A program made the position numbers and the translations under genes. Source: CAKMZU01 sp965248335 (lineage in GTDB: Bacteria; Pseudomonadota; Gammaproteobacteria; Pseudomonadales; DT-91). From it: a stretch of DNA of 64,000 nt. This document shows positions 17,838 through 27,458 of this stretch, in pieces; positions within the stretch are counted from its first letter, which is position 1, and each line of letters begins with the position of its first letter. The notes under the pieces are model-generated. The model worked only from the letters and a program-made list of their open reading frames with translations. It did no database searches and was not told the DNA's origin. The stretch covers positions 558,001 to 622,000 of the forward strand of contig CBDFIY010000002.1 in NCBI GenBank assembly GCA_965248335.1, written 5' to 3'.

Positions 17838-19238
17838 TTATTTAGTTTTTGTAGGTAGTGTCCATTGGTTGAGCGCAACCATATCTTCAGGCGTCAAGAT
17901 GCCGCTGATTTGCTTAAGTTTCATGACGTTTAATATGTAATCGTAACGAGAATTACCGTAATCCCGTTTGGCTGAATACAGCGTTTTCTGGGCTTGCAAA
18001 ACATCGAGGATATTACGTGTACCGTACTCGTATCCAGCTTTTACAGCACTGAGTGCGCTTTCAGCGGAAACGATGGACTGTTGGCGTGCATTGACAGACT
18101 GAATGCTGGTGAGTGTCTCAATATGTGCAGAACGAACCCCTTGGTTTACTTTTCTTTCTGTGGCACCTAAATCATCTTTGGCAAGCGCAAGTTTGGCATA
18201 CTCCTGCCTGATTTTTGAGCTGACGCTGCCGCCAGTAAAGATGGGCAATTTTAGGGTGAGCATAACACCTCTATCTTCGTTATTAATCGGGTTGTAAGTA
18301 TCTGTATGTCCACGGCCGTAATTCGCTGAGAAACCGACGGTAGGGTACCGGGTAGATCCTGTTGCTTTTGCTGAAAGCTTGGCTGCTTCAGCATTTTCGC
18401 GTTTGACATTTAGGTCGGGGTTGCCATTGAGCGCAAGGTTAACCCAGTCTTGACGCTCAGCTGGAACCGGAGACTCAATTGGCATTTTATCTGAAATAAC
18501 CGCTATCGCCGTATACTGCTTGCCGGTTAGAACGGTTAATGCTTCAAAAGAGACTTCGAGTGCGCCTTCATCATTTAAGCGGCGTACTTTTGCAAGATCG
18601 AAAGCGGATAGTGCTTCTTGAACATCGGTATTGGCGACAAGGCCAACTTTAAAACGTTGCCGAGTTTGCTCAAGTTGTTGCTTATAGGCTCGCTCTTCGG
18701 CCTTGCTTGATTCAAGGTTGTTTTGCGCTTTAAGAACGCCCAGGTAGGCTTCTGTTGTTCTAACAATAAGATCCTGTTGAGATTTAAAAAATTGGAATTG
18801 CGCGGCTTTTGTCAGATGTTCGGTACTTCTCATACCGTACCAGTAAGACATATTGAACACCTCTTGTGTAAGAGCGACTTTCCATTGAGAGTTTTTGGTA
18901 TTTGTTGTGTAGTGCGGCTGCATGGATCTAGCTAAGCTGTCGGCTAACTCTTTCAGTGCTGGGGGCTTGATTCCAGAGGTATCTACAGGTTTGATACCAC
19001 TCTGTTTTGCCGTGCTTTTGGTATCTGAGTAGCTTCCACTCAATGCCACTTGTGGTAAATATTTGGCGAGTGCTTGATCATAAGACTCAGAGTCCATACG
19101 TAACTGGGCCCCCGCCATCTTCATGATGTAATCGTTATTCACGGCATCTTTGTAGATAGCAAAGATGTTTTCGCTATGGGCTTGACTGCTAAAGTAAGCC
19201 ATGACAAAGATGGCGATGGAGCCTAGTGTGAGACGCAT
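17838..19238 (-). CDS. tolC: TolC family outer-membrane efflux protein
   Basis: The protein has 466 residues from the ATG at 19238, giving a signal peptide MRLTLGSIAIFVMAYFSSQA; an upstream ATG at 19274 would place 12 residues before it. The repeated OEP architecture is visible, including ENIFAIYKDAVNNDYIMKMA at the mature N-terminus and GTRNILDVLQAQKTLYSAKRDY near the end. It forms the trimeric outer-membrane channel for type I secretion and RND/MFS pumps. It is divergent from cpdA-yqiA-parE, as in other gammaproteobacteria. The RND pair at 38-42 kb has no channel gene of its own and could use this one. Confidence 0.92.
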   Translation of the reverse strand: MRLTLGSIAIFVMAYFSSQAHSENIFAIYKDAVNNDYIMKMAGAQLRMDSESYDQALAKYLPQVALSGSYSDTKSTAKQSGIKPVDTSGIKPPALKELADSLARSMQPHYTTNTKNSQWKVALTQEVFNMSYWYGMRSTEHLTKAAQFQFFKSQQDLIVRTTEAYLGVLKAQNNLESSKAEERAYKQQLEQTRQRFKVGLVANTDVQEALSAFDLAKVRRLNDEGALEVSFEALTVLTGKQYTAIAVISDKMPIESPVPAERQDWVNLALNGNPDLNVKRENAEAAKLSAKATGSTRYPTVGFSANYGRGHTDTYNPINNEDRGVMLTLKLPIFTGGSVSSKIRQEYAKLALAKDDLGATERKVNQGVRSAHIETLTSIQSVNARQQSIVSAESALSAVKAGYEYGTRNILDVLQAQKTLYSAKRDYGNSRYDYILNVMKLKQISGILTPEDMVALNQWTLPTKTK

Positions 19239-19309
19239 AAAAAAATATCCGCTTATGTTATATGGTTTTGCCATGCTGAGGTAAGTGCGTGGAAAAATAC
19301 AAAGGATTC

Positions 19310-19337
19310 TTGACAGGCACTAGAACTATGCTATTAA
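19310..19337 (+). promoter_or_regulatory. Sigma-70-like promoter in the tolC-cpdA gap
   Basis: TTGACA, a 16-bp spacer and TATTAA form a good sigma-70 promoter reading rightwards, about 410 bp before cpdA. It could give a long leader or a small RNA. The gap 19239-19754 holds no gene; nudF, often found here, is missing. It also contains a perfect 15-bp palindrome at 19575-19589. Confidence 0.4.
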
Positions 19338-19574
19338 GGCGAATAGCGATGGTAGACAATTTTTATACGAAAAGGTAGCAATAAAGCGCATTAAGTTTTG
19401 ATGGATCAAACTAATCGACTGAGTTGTCGACCTGAACTCTGTTTATGTGATGATGTCCAAAGATCGGCGCTGTTTGATTATGGTGGGTGGGGTTTTACGT
19501 ATGGATTTAGCTGGTTGAATTGGATTTCTTTACAATACTTCTTATATAACCCCACAGGATAAAAATAGGGCTAC

Positions 19575-19589
19575 TGACAAACTTTGTCA
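19575..19589. promoter_or_regulatory. Perfect 15-bp palindrome
   Basis: TGACAAA-C-TTTGTCA is perfectly symmetric and lies 166 bp upstream of the cpdA start. It could be an operator for a dimeric regulator. No known consensus is matched with confidence. Confidence 0.35.
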
Positions 19590-19754
19590 CAATTGTTAAA
19601 TTATTGTCGTAGTGAGCGGTTTGAGCTGTAGACGAAAGAACTAACTTTTGCCCTATTAGTCACATTTTTTGTTGTCGCTGGTAAAAATACTTGGTCTACC
19701 GCGTAATAAATTATACGGTTCGCTTCATAAGATATAACCGATAGAGAGGGAATT

Positions 19755-20534
19755 TTGTCTTTCACGCTTTTGCAGTTGTCTGATTGCCACTTACTTGAAA
19801 ATACGCAAGAAAAACTGCTTGGCTTAGATACAGATCAGACATTTCAGTCTGTTTTATCGCTAGCACTTGATACGCATGCTCACATCGACTTGATGGTTTT
19901 TAGTGGCGATATCAGCAACGATGTATCGACGCAGGTTTATACGCGGTTAGTTGAGAAACTTCCTGAAGATATTGATACGGTTTGGTTGCCAGGCAATCAC
20001 GATGAAAACCAAGCGATGCAGCAAATACTCGGCGAACGATTGCTGGCATCAAGATGTTTAGGCCCTTGGCATATTAGCTTGCTCGACTCATCGGTAGCAA
20101 AAGCGGTACACGGGGAATTGACAGCCACCGAGCTGGAACGATTCGACCAACTACTTAAGCGACATCCTGACAAATACCATGCCGTGTTCTTACACCACCA
20201 TCTACTGCCTTTAGGTTCGGCGTGGCTTGATACGATCAATGTGCGCAATGGTGAGAAAGTACTCAGCACAATGTCAGATGCAAAGCAGGTGAGGTTTATG
20301 GCTAATGGTCATGTGCATCAGGAGGCGGTACAACAGTATAAAAATATTCAGCTTTATTCAACGCCCTCGACGTGTTTTCAGTTTTTACCTAAGAGTGAGA
20401 TGTTTGCGCTAGATAGCAAGCAAATGCCTGGATATCGATCATTCACCTTGCATGATGACGGCACTTTTGAAACACAAGTCTACAGACTGCCTCAGCGAGT
20501 TTTAGCCCTTGATGAATCGGCGAAAGGTTATTAA
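19755..20534 (+). CDS. cpdA: 3',5'-cyclic-AMP phosphodiesterase CpdA
   Basis: The 259-residue calcineurin-like phosphoesterase has D10 and H12 (SDCHLL), GD at 51-52, GNHDE at 80-84, HHH at 147-149 and GHVH at 185-188, the full dinuclear metal site. It starts at a TTG preceded by GAGAGGG, which settles the start. CpdA hydrolyses cAMP and so tempers CRP-dependent expression. The following genes yqiA and parE keep the widely conserved order. Confidence 0.9.
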   Translation: MSFTLLQLSDCHLLENTQEKLLGLDTDQTFQSVLSLALDTHAHIDLMVFSGDISNDVSTQVYTRLVEKLPEDIDTVWLPGNHDENQAMQQILGERLLASRCLGPWHISLLDSSVAKAVHGELTATELERFDQLLKRHPDKYHAVFLHHHLLPLGSAWLDTINVRNGEKVLSTMSDAKQVRFMANGHVHQEAVQQYKNIQLYSTPSTCFQFLPKSEMFALDSKQMPGYRSFTLHDDGTFETQVYRLPQRVLALDESAKGY

Positions 20535-20543
20535 GCTCAAGGG

Positions 20544-21161
20544 ATGATGACGCCCAAGAAGACGCTTACAGAGACACCTACGCCTTTGACCTTGATCTAT
20601 TGTCATGGCTTTTTAAGTTCAGGTATGGCACAAAAAGCGCAAATTCTAGCGCAATTTATTGCACGAAAGCAGTTGCCTATTGAGTTACTGACGCCCACAT
20701 TGAGTAATTACCCGAGTGAGGCACTGGATCAAATCACTGAACTAATTAACGCGTATTCGCATCAAAAGCTGGCTTTGATAGGGAGTTCATTAGGTGGGTT
20801 CTATGCAACACATTTTACTCAAACAATGTCCATCGCGTCGGTTGTCATTAATCCGGCGATTAAACCGCATCAATTGATAAAACATTATCTTGGCGATAAT
20901 ATCAATCCGCACACACAAACCCCGTTTCATTTAACGGCATCGCATATTGATATTTTAGAAAAACATTATCACCCTCGCATTGACCATCCGGATAAACTCT
21001 TGGTTTTGGTACAGACAGCAGATGAGGTTTTAGATGCTGAGGAGGGAGCTCGCCATTATCAGCCGTGTCAGCGAGTGATCATGCCAGGCGGTGATCACCA
21101 TTTTCAGAATTTTGTTTATTTTTTACCGTTAATCACTGATTGGTTAATGGCAAATAGCTAA
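20544..21161 (+). CDS. yqiA: YqiA/YcfP-type alpha/beta-fold esterase
   Basis: The 205-residue protein has the oxyanion strand LIYCHGFLSS (17-26), the nucleophile elbow GSSLGG with S82, D160 in QTADEVLD and H185 in PGGDHHFQNF, a plausible catalytic triad. YqiA proteins are esterases of uncertain physiological substrate. It lies 9 nt after cpdA and 10 nt before parE, in one operon. Confidence 0.88.
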   Translation: MMTPKKTLTETPTPLTLIYCHGFLSSGMAQKAQILAQFIARKQLPIELLTPTLSNYPSEALDQITELINAYSHQKLALIGSSLGGFYATHFTQTMSIASVVINPAIKPHQLIKHYLGDNINPHTQTPFHLTASHIDILEKHYHPRIDHPDKLLVLVQTADEVLDAEEGARHYQPCQRVIMPGGDHHFQNFVYFLPLITDWLMANS

Positions 21162-21171
21162 GGAGCTACGG

Positions 21172-23055
21172 TTGTCCAATTACACAGCTGAGTCGATAGA
21201 AGTATTAACAGGGCTAGACCCTGTAAGAAAGCGCCCTGGAATGTACACAGAAACTACGCGACCTAATCATCTTGCGCAAGAGGTGATCGATAATAGTGTG
21301 GATGAGGCGCTCGGTGGTTTTGCAAAAAAAGTGGATGTCACCTTACATAAAAATGGTACGTTGAGTGTCAACGATGACGGGCGCGGCATGCCTGTGGATA
21401 TTCACCCAGAGCAGGGTTTGCCAGGCGTTGAGGTGATTCTTTCTACCTTACATGCAGGCGGTAAATTTTCGAACGATAATTATCAGTTCTCAGGCGGGTT
21501 ACATGGGGTGGGTGTGTCGGTAGTGAATGCACTGTCGTCACAGCTGGATGTATATATTCGCCGTGAAGGCAAAGTGCATCACATTCAATTTAAAGGTGGC
21601 GAGAAAAGCCAGGATTTAACCGTTGTTGATACCTGTGGAAAAAGAAACACAGGCACTTTAGTGACATTCCTACCTGATCCGAAATATTTTGACAGCGCAA
21701 AATTTTCAGTCTCCCGATTAAAGCATGTGCTTCGTGCGAAAGCGGTGCTTTGTCCGGGGCTGAGAGTGACTTTTACCGATGAGGTTAATCAAGAAAAGTT
21801 AGAGTGGTATTATGAAGATGGCTTGAACGATTATTTGCTCTCGAAAACGCAAGAATATGAAACATTGCCTGAAACACCTTTTAGAGGGCATTTTAGCTCA
21901 TCAACAGAAGCCGTTGATTGGGTTGTGCAATGGTTTCATGAAAGTGCTGAGCTTACTCAAGAAAGTTATGTCAATTTAATACCGACAGCGCAAGGCGGCA
22001 CGCATGTCAATGGCTTACGCACAGGTTTACTTGAGGCTATGCGTGAGTATTGTGATATTCGTAAATTGATTCCGCGTGGGGTAAAACTCAATGGGGATGA
22101 TATTTGGGATCGATGCAATTTTGTATTGAGCGCAAAAATTCAAGACCCACAATTCTCAGGGCAGACGAAGGAGCGGTTATCCTCAAGAGAGTGCGCGGCA
22201 TTCATTTCCGCCGTTGCTAAAGATGCATTCAGCCTATGGTTGAATCAGCATACCGAAGAAGCCGATAAACTGGCCGAAATGATCATCAATAATGCTCAGA
22301 GTCGATTAAAAAAAGCCAAAAAGGTTGTCAGGAAAAGAGTCACTCAAGGGCCAGCTTTACCCGGTAAGCTTGCCGATTGCTCAGGGCAGGGTGCGGGTGA
22401 GAGTGAGATATTTTTTGTCGAGGGCGACTCGGCAGGTGGTTCGGCAAAGCAAGCGAGGGATCGAACATTTCAAGCGATCATGCCGTTACGTGGGAAAATT
22501 TTGAATACTTGGGAAGTGGATTCTCAGGAAGTTCTGGCCTCACAAGAGGTGCACGATATTTCAGTCGCTATTGGCATTGATCCCGATTCAAATGATTTGA
22601 GTGGCCTGCGCTACGGAAAAATTTGCGTGCTGGCAGATGCTGACTCGGATGGCGCACATATAGCAACGTTACTTTGTGCATTATTCTTAAAGCATTTTCG
22701 CCCATTGGTTGAGGCCGGGCATATCTTTATTGCGATGCCGCCCTTATTTCGTATAGATGTGGGAAAAGAGGTGTTTTATGCGATCGATGAATCTGAAAAA
22801 ACCGGCATTCTAAGTCGTATAGAAATAGAAAAAAAACGGGGTAAGGTTTCCGTGACCCGATTTAAAGGTCTTGGTGAAATGAACCCTATCCAGTTACGCG
22901 AAACAGTCATGAATAAAGACACCCGCTGCATGCTCCAGTTAAGTGTTGAAGCAGGTGATGATACGGATGAACTTATGGATATGCTTCTCTCTAAAAAAAG
23001 AGCGTCTGATCGTAAAATTTGGCTAGAGGAAAAGGGTGATATTGCTTCAAATTAA
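21172..23055 (+). CDS. parE: DNA topoisomerase IV subunit B
   Basis: The 627-residue protein has a GHKL ATPase domain (EVIDNSVDEALGG, DDGRGMPVDIHP, GLHGVGVSVVNALS) and a TOPRIM domain (EGDSAGGSAKQARDR, DADSDGAHI). The start is TTG at 21172 behind AAGGAG. The length is that of ParE, not GyrB. It decatenates daughter chromosomes together with ParC, which is not in this window. Confidence 0.96.
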   Translation: MSNYTAESIEVLTGLDPVRKRPGMYTETTRPNHLAQEVIDNSVDEALGGFAKKVDVTLHKNGTLSVNDDGRGMPVDIHPEQGLPGVEVILSTLHAGGKFSNDNYQFSGGLHGVGVSVVNALSSQLDVYIRREGKVHHIQFKGGEKSQDLTVVDTCGKRNTGTLVTFLPDPKYFDSAKFSVSRLKHVLRAKAVLCPGLRVTFTDEVNQEKLEWYYEDGLNDYLLSKTQEYETLPETPFRGHFSSSTEAVDWVVQWFHESAELTQESYVNLIPTAQGGTHVNGLRTGLLEAMREYCDIRKLIPRGVKLNGDDIWDRCNFVLSAKIQDPQFSGQTKERLSSRECAAFISAVAKDAFSLWLNQHTEEADKLAEMIINNAQSRLKKAKKVVRKRVTQGPALPGKLADCSGQGAGESEIFFVEGDSAGGSAKQARDRTFQAIMPLRGKILNTWEVDSQEVLASQEVHDISVAIGIDPDSNDLSGLRYGKICVLADADSDGAHIATLLCALFLKHFRPLVEAGHIFIAMPPLFRIDVGKEVFYAIDESEKTGILSRIEIEKKRGKVSVTRFKGLGEMNPIQLRETVMNKDTRCMLQLSVEAGDDTDELMDMLLSKKRASDRKIWLEEKGDIASN

Positions 23056-23122
23056 TTGTCGTTTTCAGCAGATGTTTATGATGTCGGCTATATTTCGAGA
23101 TTTTACGGAAACTTATTGATTG

Positions 23123-24127
23123 CTACCTGCAAGGCAGAAGTTCTCTTCCCTGCAGGCTTTTTAGCACCAATAAGGGAATGAAGATAGGAATCCATAGCCG
23201 GAGTTCATGGGGCATCCCTACGATAAGCACCATCAGGGTATACGGCAGTGATGTTATAAGAAATCCAGTGGCTCTGTAATCGTTACTTCCCGTCAGCACA
23301 AGGCTTGAAATAAAGGCAGTAAAGAATAAAAACCCCGCCAATGAGAAAATATTCATTGACTTAAAAAATTGCACATCTTGAAATAATGCATGCTCAAAAC
23401 CAAAATGAACGCGAAGCCATGTATAAGTAGCAATAAACCCGCAGCCAGCGACAAGTGTATTTATATGGCGGCTATTCAAGCGCGTCGTGAGTAAGGCTTT
23501 AAAATGATAGGCAACATAAAAACTCACAATCAAGAGCGCTGTCTCTCGTGTAAGTGTTGCGAGGATTACGGTGACCAATAGGAGTAATCCTGTGATTAGC
23601 GACTGCTTATCCCTTAATGTTAAGAAAATGCCAATAGAGAGAAAAAAATACGTGGCTGTGTCATAAGGTACAACAACATATTGCGTCAACGTCATCAGCA
23701 TTGCTGCGCAGATAATCGGCAAGTCGGTTGTGTTAAAGTTCTTGCTTTTATGGACACCAAGAGTAGCGCATAAAATGAGGCATGTGAGGATAAGGAAGAG
23801 GGTGTTATTGTAGAAATAAGTGGCATAGTAAACAGAAGAGATTGGACTGCCATTGCTATGCGTGATGCCCGGCTTAAACCTAGGTAGCCTATCGGTATCG
23901 ACAAAGCCTTTTATTAAAAGAAAGCTCTCCTTGCCAAGAACTCTGTATTTATAAATACCGCTGTCATATTGGGCGTGAAAGCCTTTCTCGCTGAAGACGC
24001 CTGTGGTGTAGTTTGTTGTTGCCCCAACGTATATCATTAAAGAGAATACAAGGGGGTAGAAAAGACCCAAGAGCAGGTACCGCAATAAAGCGGCGAGAGG
24101 TGAGGGTGTTGAATCATTCTTCGTCAT
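23123..24127 (-). CDS. Polytopic inner-membrane protein, unknown
   Basis: The protein has 334 residues from the second of two tandem ATGs, with AAGGA 6 nt ahead; a longer ORF starts at 24178. It has about nine to ten hydrophobic segments, including ALLRYLLLGLFYPLVFSLMI, LITGLLLLVTVILATLTRE and LITSLPYTLMVLIVG. The layout and the short TRE loop motif resemble the EpsG/GT-C-like membrane proteins of polysaccharide loci, but I find no diagnostic motif. It converges on parE. No function is assigned. Confidence 0.7.
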   Translation of the reverse strand: MTKNDSTPSPLAALLRYLLLGLFYPLVFSLMIYVGATTNYTTGVFSEKGFHAQYDSGIYKYRVLGKESFLLIKGFVDTDRLPRFKPGITHSNGSPISSVYYATYFYNNTLFLILTCLILCATLGVHKSKNFNTTDLPIICAAMLMTLTQYVVVPYDTATYFFLSIGIFLTLRDKQSLITGLLLLVTVILATLTRETALLIVSFYVAYHFKALLTTRLNSRHINTLVAGCGFIATYTWLRVHFGFEHALFQDVQFFKSMNIFSLAGFLFFTAFISSLVLTGSNDYRATGFLITSLPYTLMVLIVGMPHELRLWIPIFIPLLVLKSLQGRELLPCR

Positions 24128-24739
24128 CATAAATCCTTTTAGCCAGTCGCTGTGAAACAGTCCTCTCCAGAGCCTCACCTAATCAGCGTGAATGCGAGAT
24201 TTGCGAGGGTATGGTTTTTAGAGGTATAGGGTTTCGGCAGCCGCGTATACTACCGAAACGCTTAGTGTTTTCCTAAGCAAATCGCCTTTTTTCCATGACG
24301 CTCTTGTGTTTGCAACAGTTTGCGTGCAATAAGCAGGGCTTTCCTATTTGTAACGTTATGAAAAGCTGTGGGGTAACGTGAGAAACGATCGCTAGATTGA
24401 TGGCTGAAAATATGCACAATTGGCGACCTCACAACAAAAGAGCACCCATCTTTAAGCTCAGTGCGTATTCAAACTATGAGATTTCTTAAGTGTATGAAGT
24501 TGGGCAAGTATTGAAATCGTGAGAAATATTTTCAAGAAACTGTTTACGTCGTTTTCAGGAAAATATTATAAATTTTCCATATAAAAAAACATTAATCCCA
24601 AGACTTTTTTTATCCCACTAAAATAGTGATTGAGCATTCATTACTTTAAGGCGAAGCGTTGCAGCTTGTACCGTTTAATAAAACGCCACACTATTTTATT
24701 GGCTTTTAGGCATGGCTTATGGATAACGCTAATTGTAAA
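24128..24739. other. Gene-free AT-rich region
   Basis: I see no ORF of note here. It contains two stem-loops: GTTTCGG/CCGAAAC (24231-24259) and GGAAAAT/ATTTTCC (24558-24578). The right part should hold the promoter of the M64 lipoprotein gene. Confidence 0.5.
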
Positions 24740-27126
24740 ATGTATTCTTTAATATGGATTTCTCTATTTTTATTTGCATGCTCAGCGCAAAAAAAATAGA
24801 GAAGTCAGAAAAAGATCCGGCCTCATTTGCTCAAAAGTCATCGAAAGATGTTGTTCTTGAGCAGAACGTTGTACCAGCTAATACGGTCAATGATCAATCC
24901 TATACATTTCTTCCTTCTGATCAGTGTAAAAAAAGGAATTTACTTGCTCAGTACATCCACATCATCAGTGACGTTTATTTGAATACAGCGCAGTTAATAG
25001 AGTCGACAGACGACATATTTTGTATCAATACTCACCTGATAAAAATGGATAATTTAACGCTTAAACAGACTGGTAAAAATAATAATATCTATTTTTTGTC
25101 GAACAAAAAAGGAGAGTCAGTATATATAGAATTATCAGAGAAAGCTGAAAATAGAATGACGATGACGAATCGTCAGGCAGTCTATTCGGGTAAATGGATC
25201 ACTACTTTTAATGATGGAAGTAAACGGTTCTCGCTTGCGCAATTAATACCTGACAAGGACGTCGTATCGCAAACATCGAATGAGCGGGGCCAACTTCCTT
25301 CAAAGACTGCACTGACATCAGAGGAGGAAAAACAAAATATTTCGGTGGGCGATAATCATGATAAAACGTCCATTAGCACCCCCGTTGTCAGTCCTAATGC
25401 CGGTGACAACCTAGATGATAAAGCAGATAAATCTGAAGAGAAAAAAGAGCTAGCCATATTACCTGAAGGTACAAGCGAAACCAGCTTTGAGAAAACGGAT
25501 AACCTCGGGGATGAAGAGATAGAGCCTGAGGAAAAAATAGAGGCGATTACGTCACCTGATAGCATAAATGATGGTGATCAGGGTGTCGAAAAATCAACAC
25601 AGAATGAAGAAGATGTTGAATATCAAGAGAGGATAAAAGGTACGCAGGAGTCTTTACTGCCAGCAGCACCCCCCACGATTTTTCAATCTCTCTCAATACA
25701 CATGTTGATGCATCAAGTGAAAACATAAGACCGATTCATCTCATTTCATCGGATATGGAGCGTTATCATAATCTCGTTATTTTGTCTGAAGGGTACATGG
25801 CAGATGAAAAAGAAAAATTCTTTGAGACTGCGAAAAAAACACGAGAGGTATTGCTTGAACAACCTATGTACCAAGAGTTATTAGAGAAAATAAATATCTA
25901 TACCTACTTTGTACCCTCTGAGCAATCAGGCATCAGTCATATAGCCTTATCCCCGTCACCTTCTGACCCTATCCAGACATCAGCCATTAAAAATACACCT
26001 TTTAATGTGCATTACCTTAATTCGTATCGTGCTTATTTATTTTTTGATCAAACGAAAAGATATGAAGTGATTCATGAGGCAGCGGCAAGAGCAGTTCCTT
26101 TTACGGATACGATTATTGTGCTTGTTAATGTTCCACAGGGTGAGCAGACGTCAGGGCGAGCGGATGCTAATCACGGTATAGCTATTGTGGGCGTCAGAGA
26201 TAACTATGTTTCATCGTGGGAAAAATATTTACTTTGGCACGAGTATGCCCACGCACTGGGTGGTTTAGGAGATGAGTATTCATCGACACTCAAAGAATCA
26301 TTTAATAAAACGGCAGAAAAAAACCCGGATAAAATTCGCTGGAAATCGATTGCTCCAGCCGATAATCTTTTCAGGCTTCACGCCAGCAACCATGCTTTGG
26401 CTTTGCCTGACGAGCTATGCTTAATGGATAAAGGGTGCGCATCTGTTTTCTGTTCTGTTTGTAAGCACAGACTGAGTCAAGTCGTTAATGAGAAAGAAAA
26501 TCAATTAAAACCTGTGCGCTCTTATCGACTAACCATTGATACGGATAATAAAGAGGTGTTAGCTTCATGGGAGGCTGTTAAGGGAGCTACAAGCTATGAG
26601 TTTTATTCCAAAAAACTCGGTAACCATGTGCTAAATACACCCGAATTTTTCGTGCCCTACGACACGCTATCGCCTCTAGAGTTCGATACTCATGTGAGTA
26701 TAAGGGCTTTTAATGATGAAAAGTCATCTGTTTTCAGTGAGCTGAATTATTATTTTGAAGCCTATTACACGTTGAACCCATCACCACTCGCTGAGCCTCA
26801 CAACATTAATGTACGGATGATTGATAATAAGTCGTTTGCCTTAAGTTGGGAGTCGGGGGAGGAATATTGTCGATAACAGCGGTTTTGGCACGCAAGAACA
26901 AAAGCTGGCATTTAGAAAGTCGAGCCTTATTCGTCTAGAGAATGAGAAGGGTGTGGTTTCTGAAATATTTACACCCAAAAATACGCATATTTTCAATAAC
27001 CTAAAACCTGATGGCAAGTATAAGGTTACGCTCAAAGCGTTCATGATGCATAGTTTCGATTACTACTCTGATAGCTTATTTAGCAATGCGTTGGTTGTAG
27101 ATTTAAGAAATTTCAAATCGGATTAG
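24740..27126 (+). pseudogene. M64-family (IgA peptidase-like) lipoprotein, three frameshifts
   Basis: Read together, three frames give one protein. A lipoprotein signal runs from ATG 24740 (MYSLIWISLFLFAC, lipobox Cys). A low-complexity Ser/Glu/Asp linker follows in a second frame (to 25728). An M64 metallopeptidase domain in a third frame (about 25690-26876) carries the zinc motif HEYAHALGGLGDEY and RYHNLVILSEGYMADE. After it come fibronectin-like repeats, the last continuing in a further frame to a TAG at 27126. The breaks fall at A8 (24789-24796), at C6 or T5 near 25670-25685, and at G5 near 26855. Each is mended by one base added or removed. It is either a recent pseudogene or a phase-variable surface protease. 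Confidence 0.75.
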
Positions 27127-27458
27127 TCAGATATCAAGATGTCATTCTGATTTTACAGTGTCCTTTAATATTCTCGTTTTACGTTATTTCGCTATATCTA
27201 ATTTCTTGTCATGAAATTTTATTATTAGCTTATAACGATGTTGCAGGAATAATTAGTTAATGTTGTTGATTAGTTATCGCCTACTATTTAAACTGTTATG
27301 CAGTTCAAATATTGATCAGCGCTTAATGAAGCAAACGAAAACAGTGGCTGCAACTAGCTATAGTCAAAGCCACTATAAAAATAAGTTGTTGATGAATATT
27401 TAAAAGGAAAGATCTTTTTAATTATTTTGTTTTATGAGAATAAAAGGAAAAAATAATC
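27127..27458. other. Intergenic region with 7-bp stem-loop
   Basis: There is no gene. AGTGGCT and AGCCACT form a perfect stem (about 27341-27372) around an 18-nt loop containing TAGCTA, roughly 90 bp before the next start. AAGGA lies 11 nt before that ATG. Confidence 0.4.
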
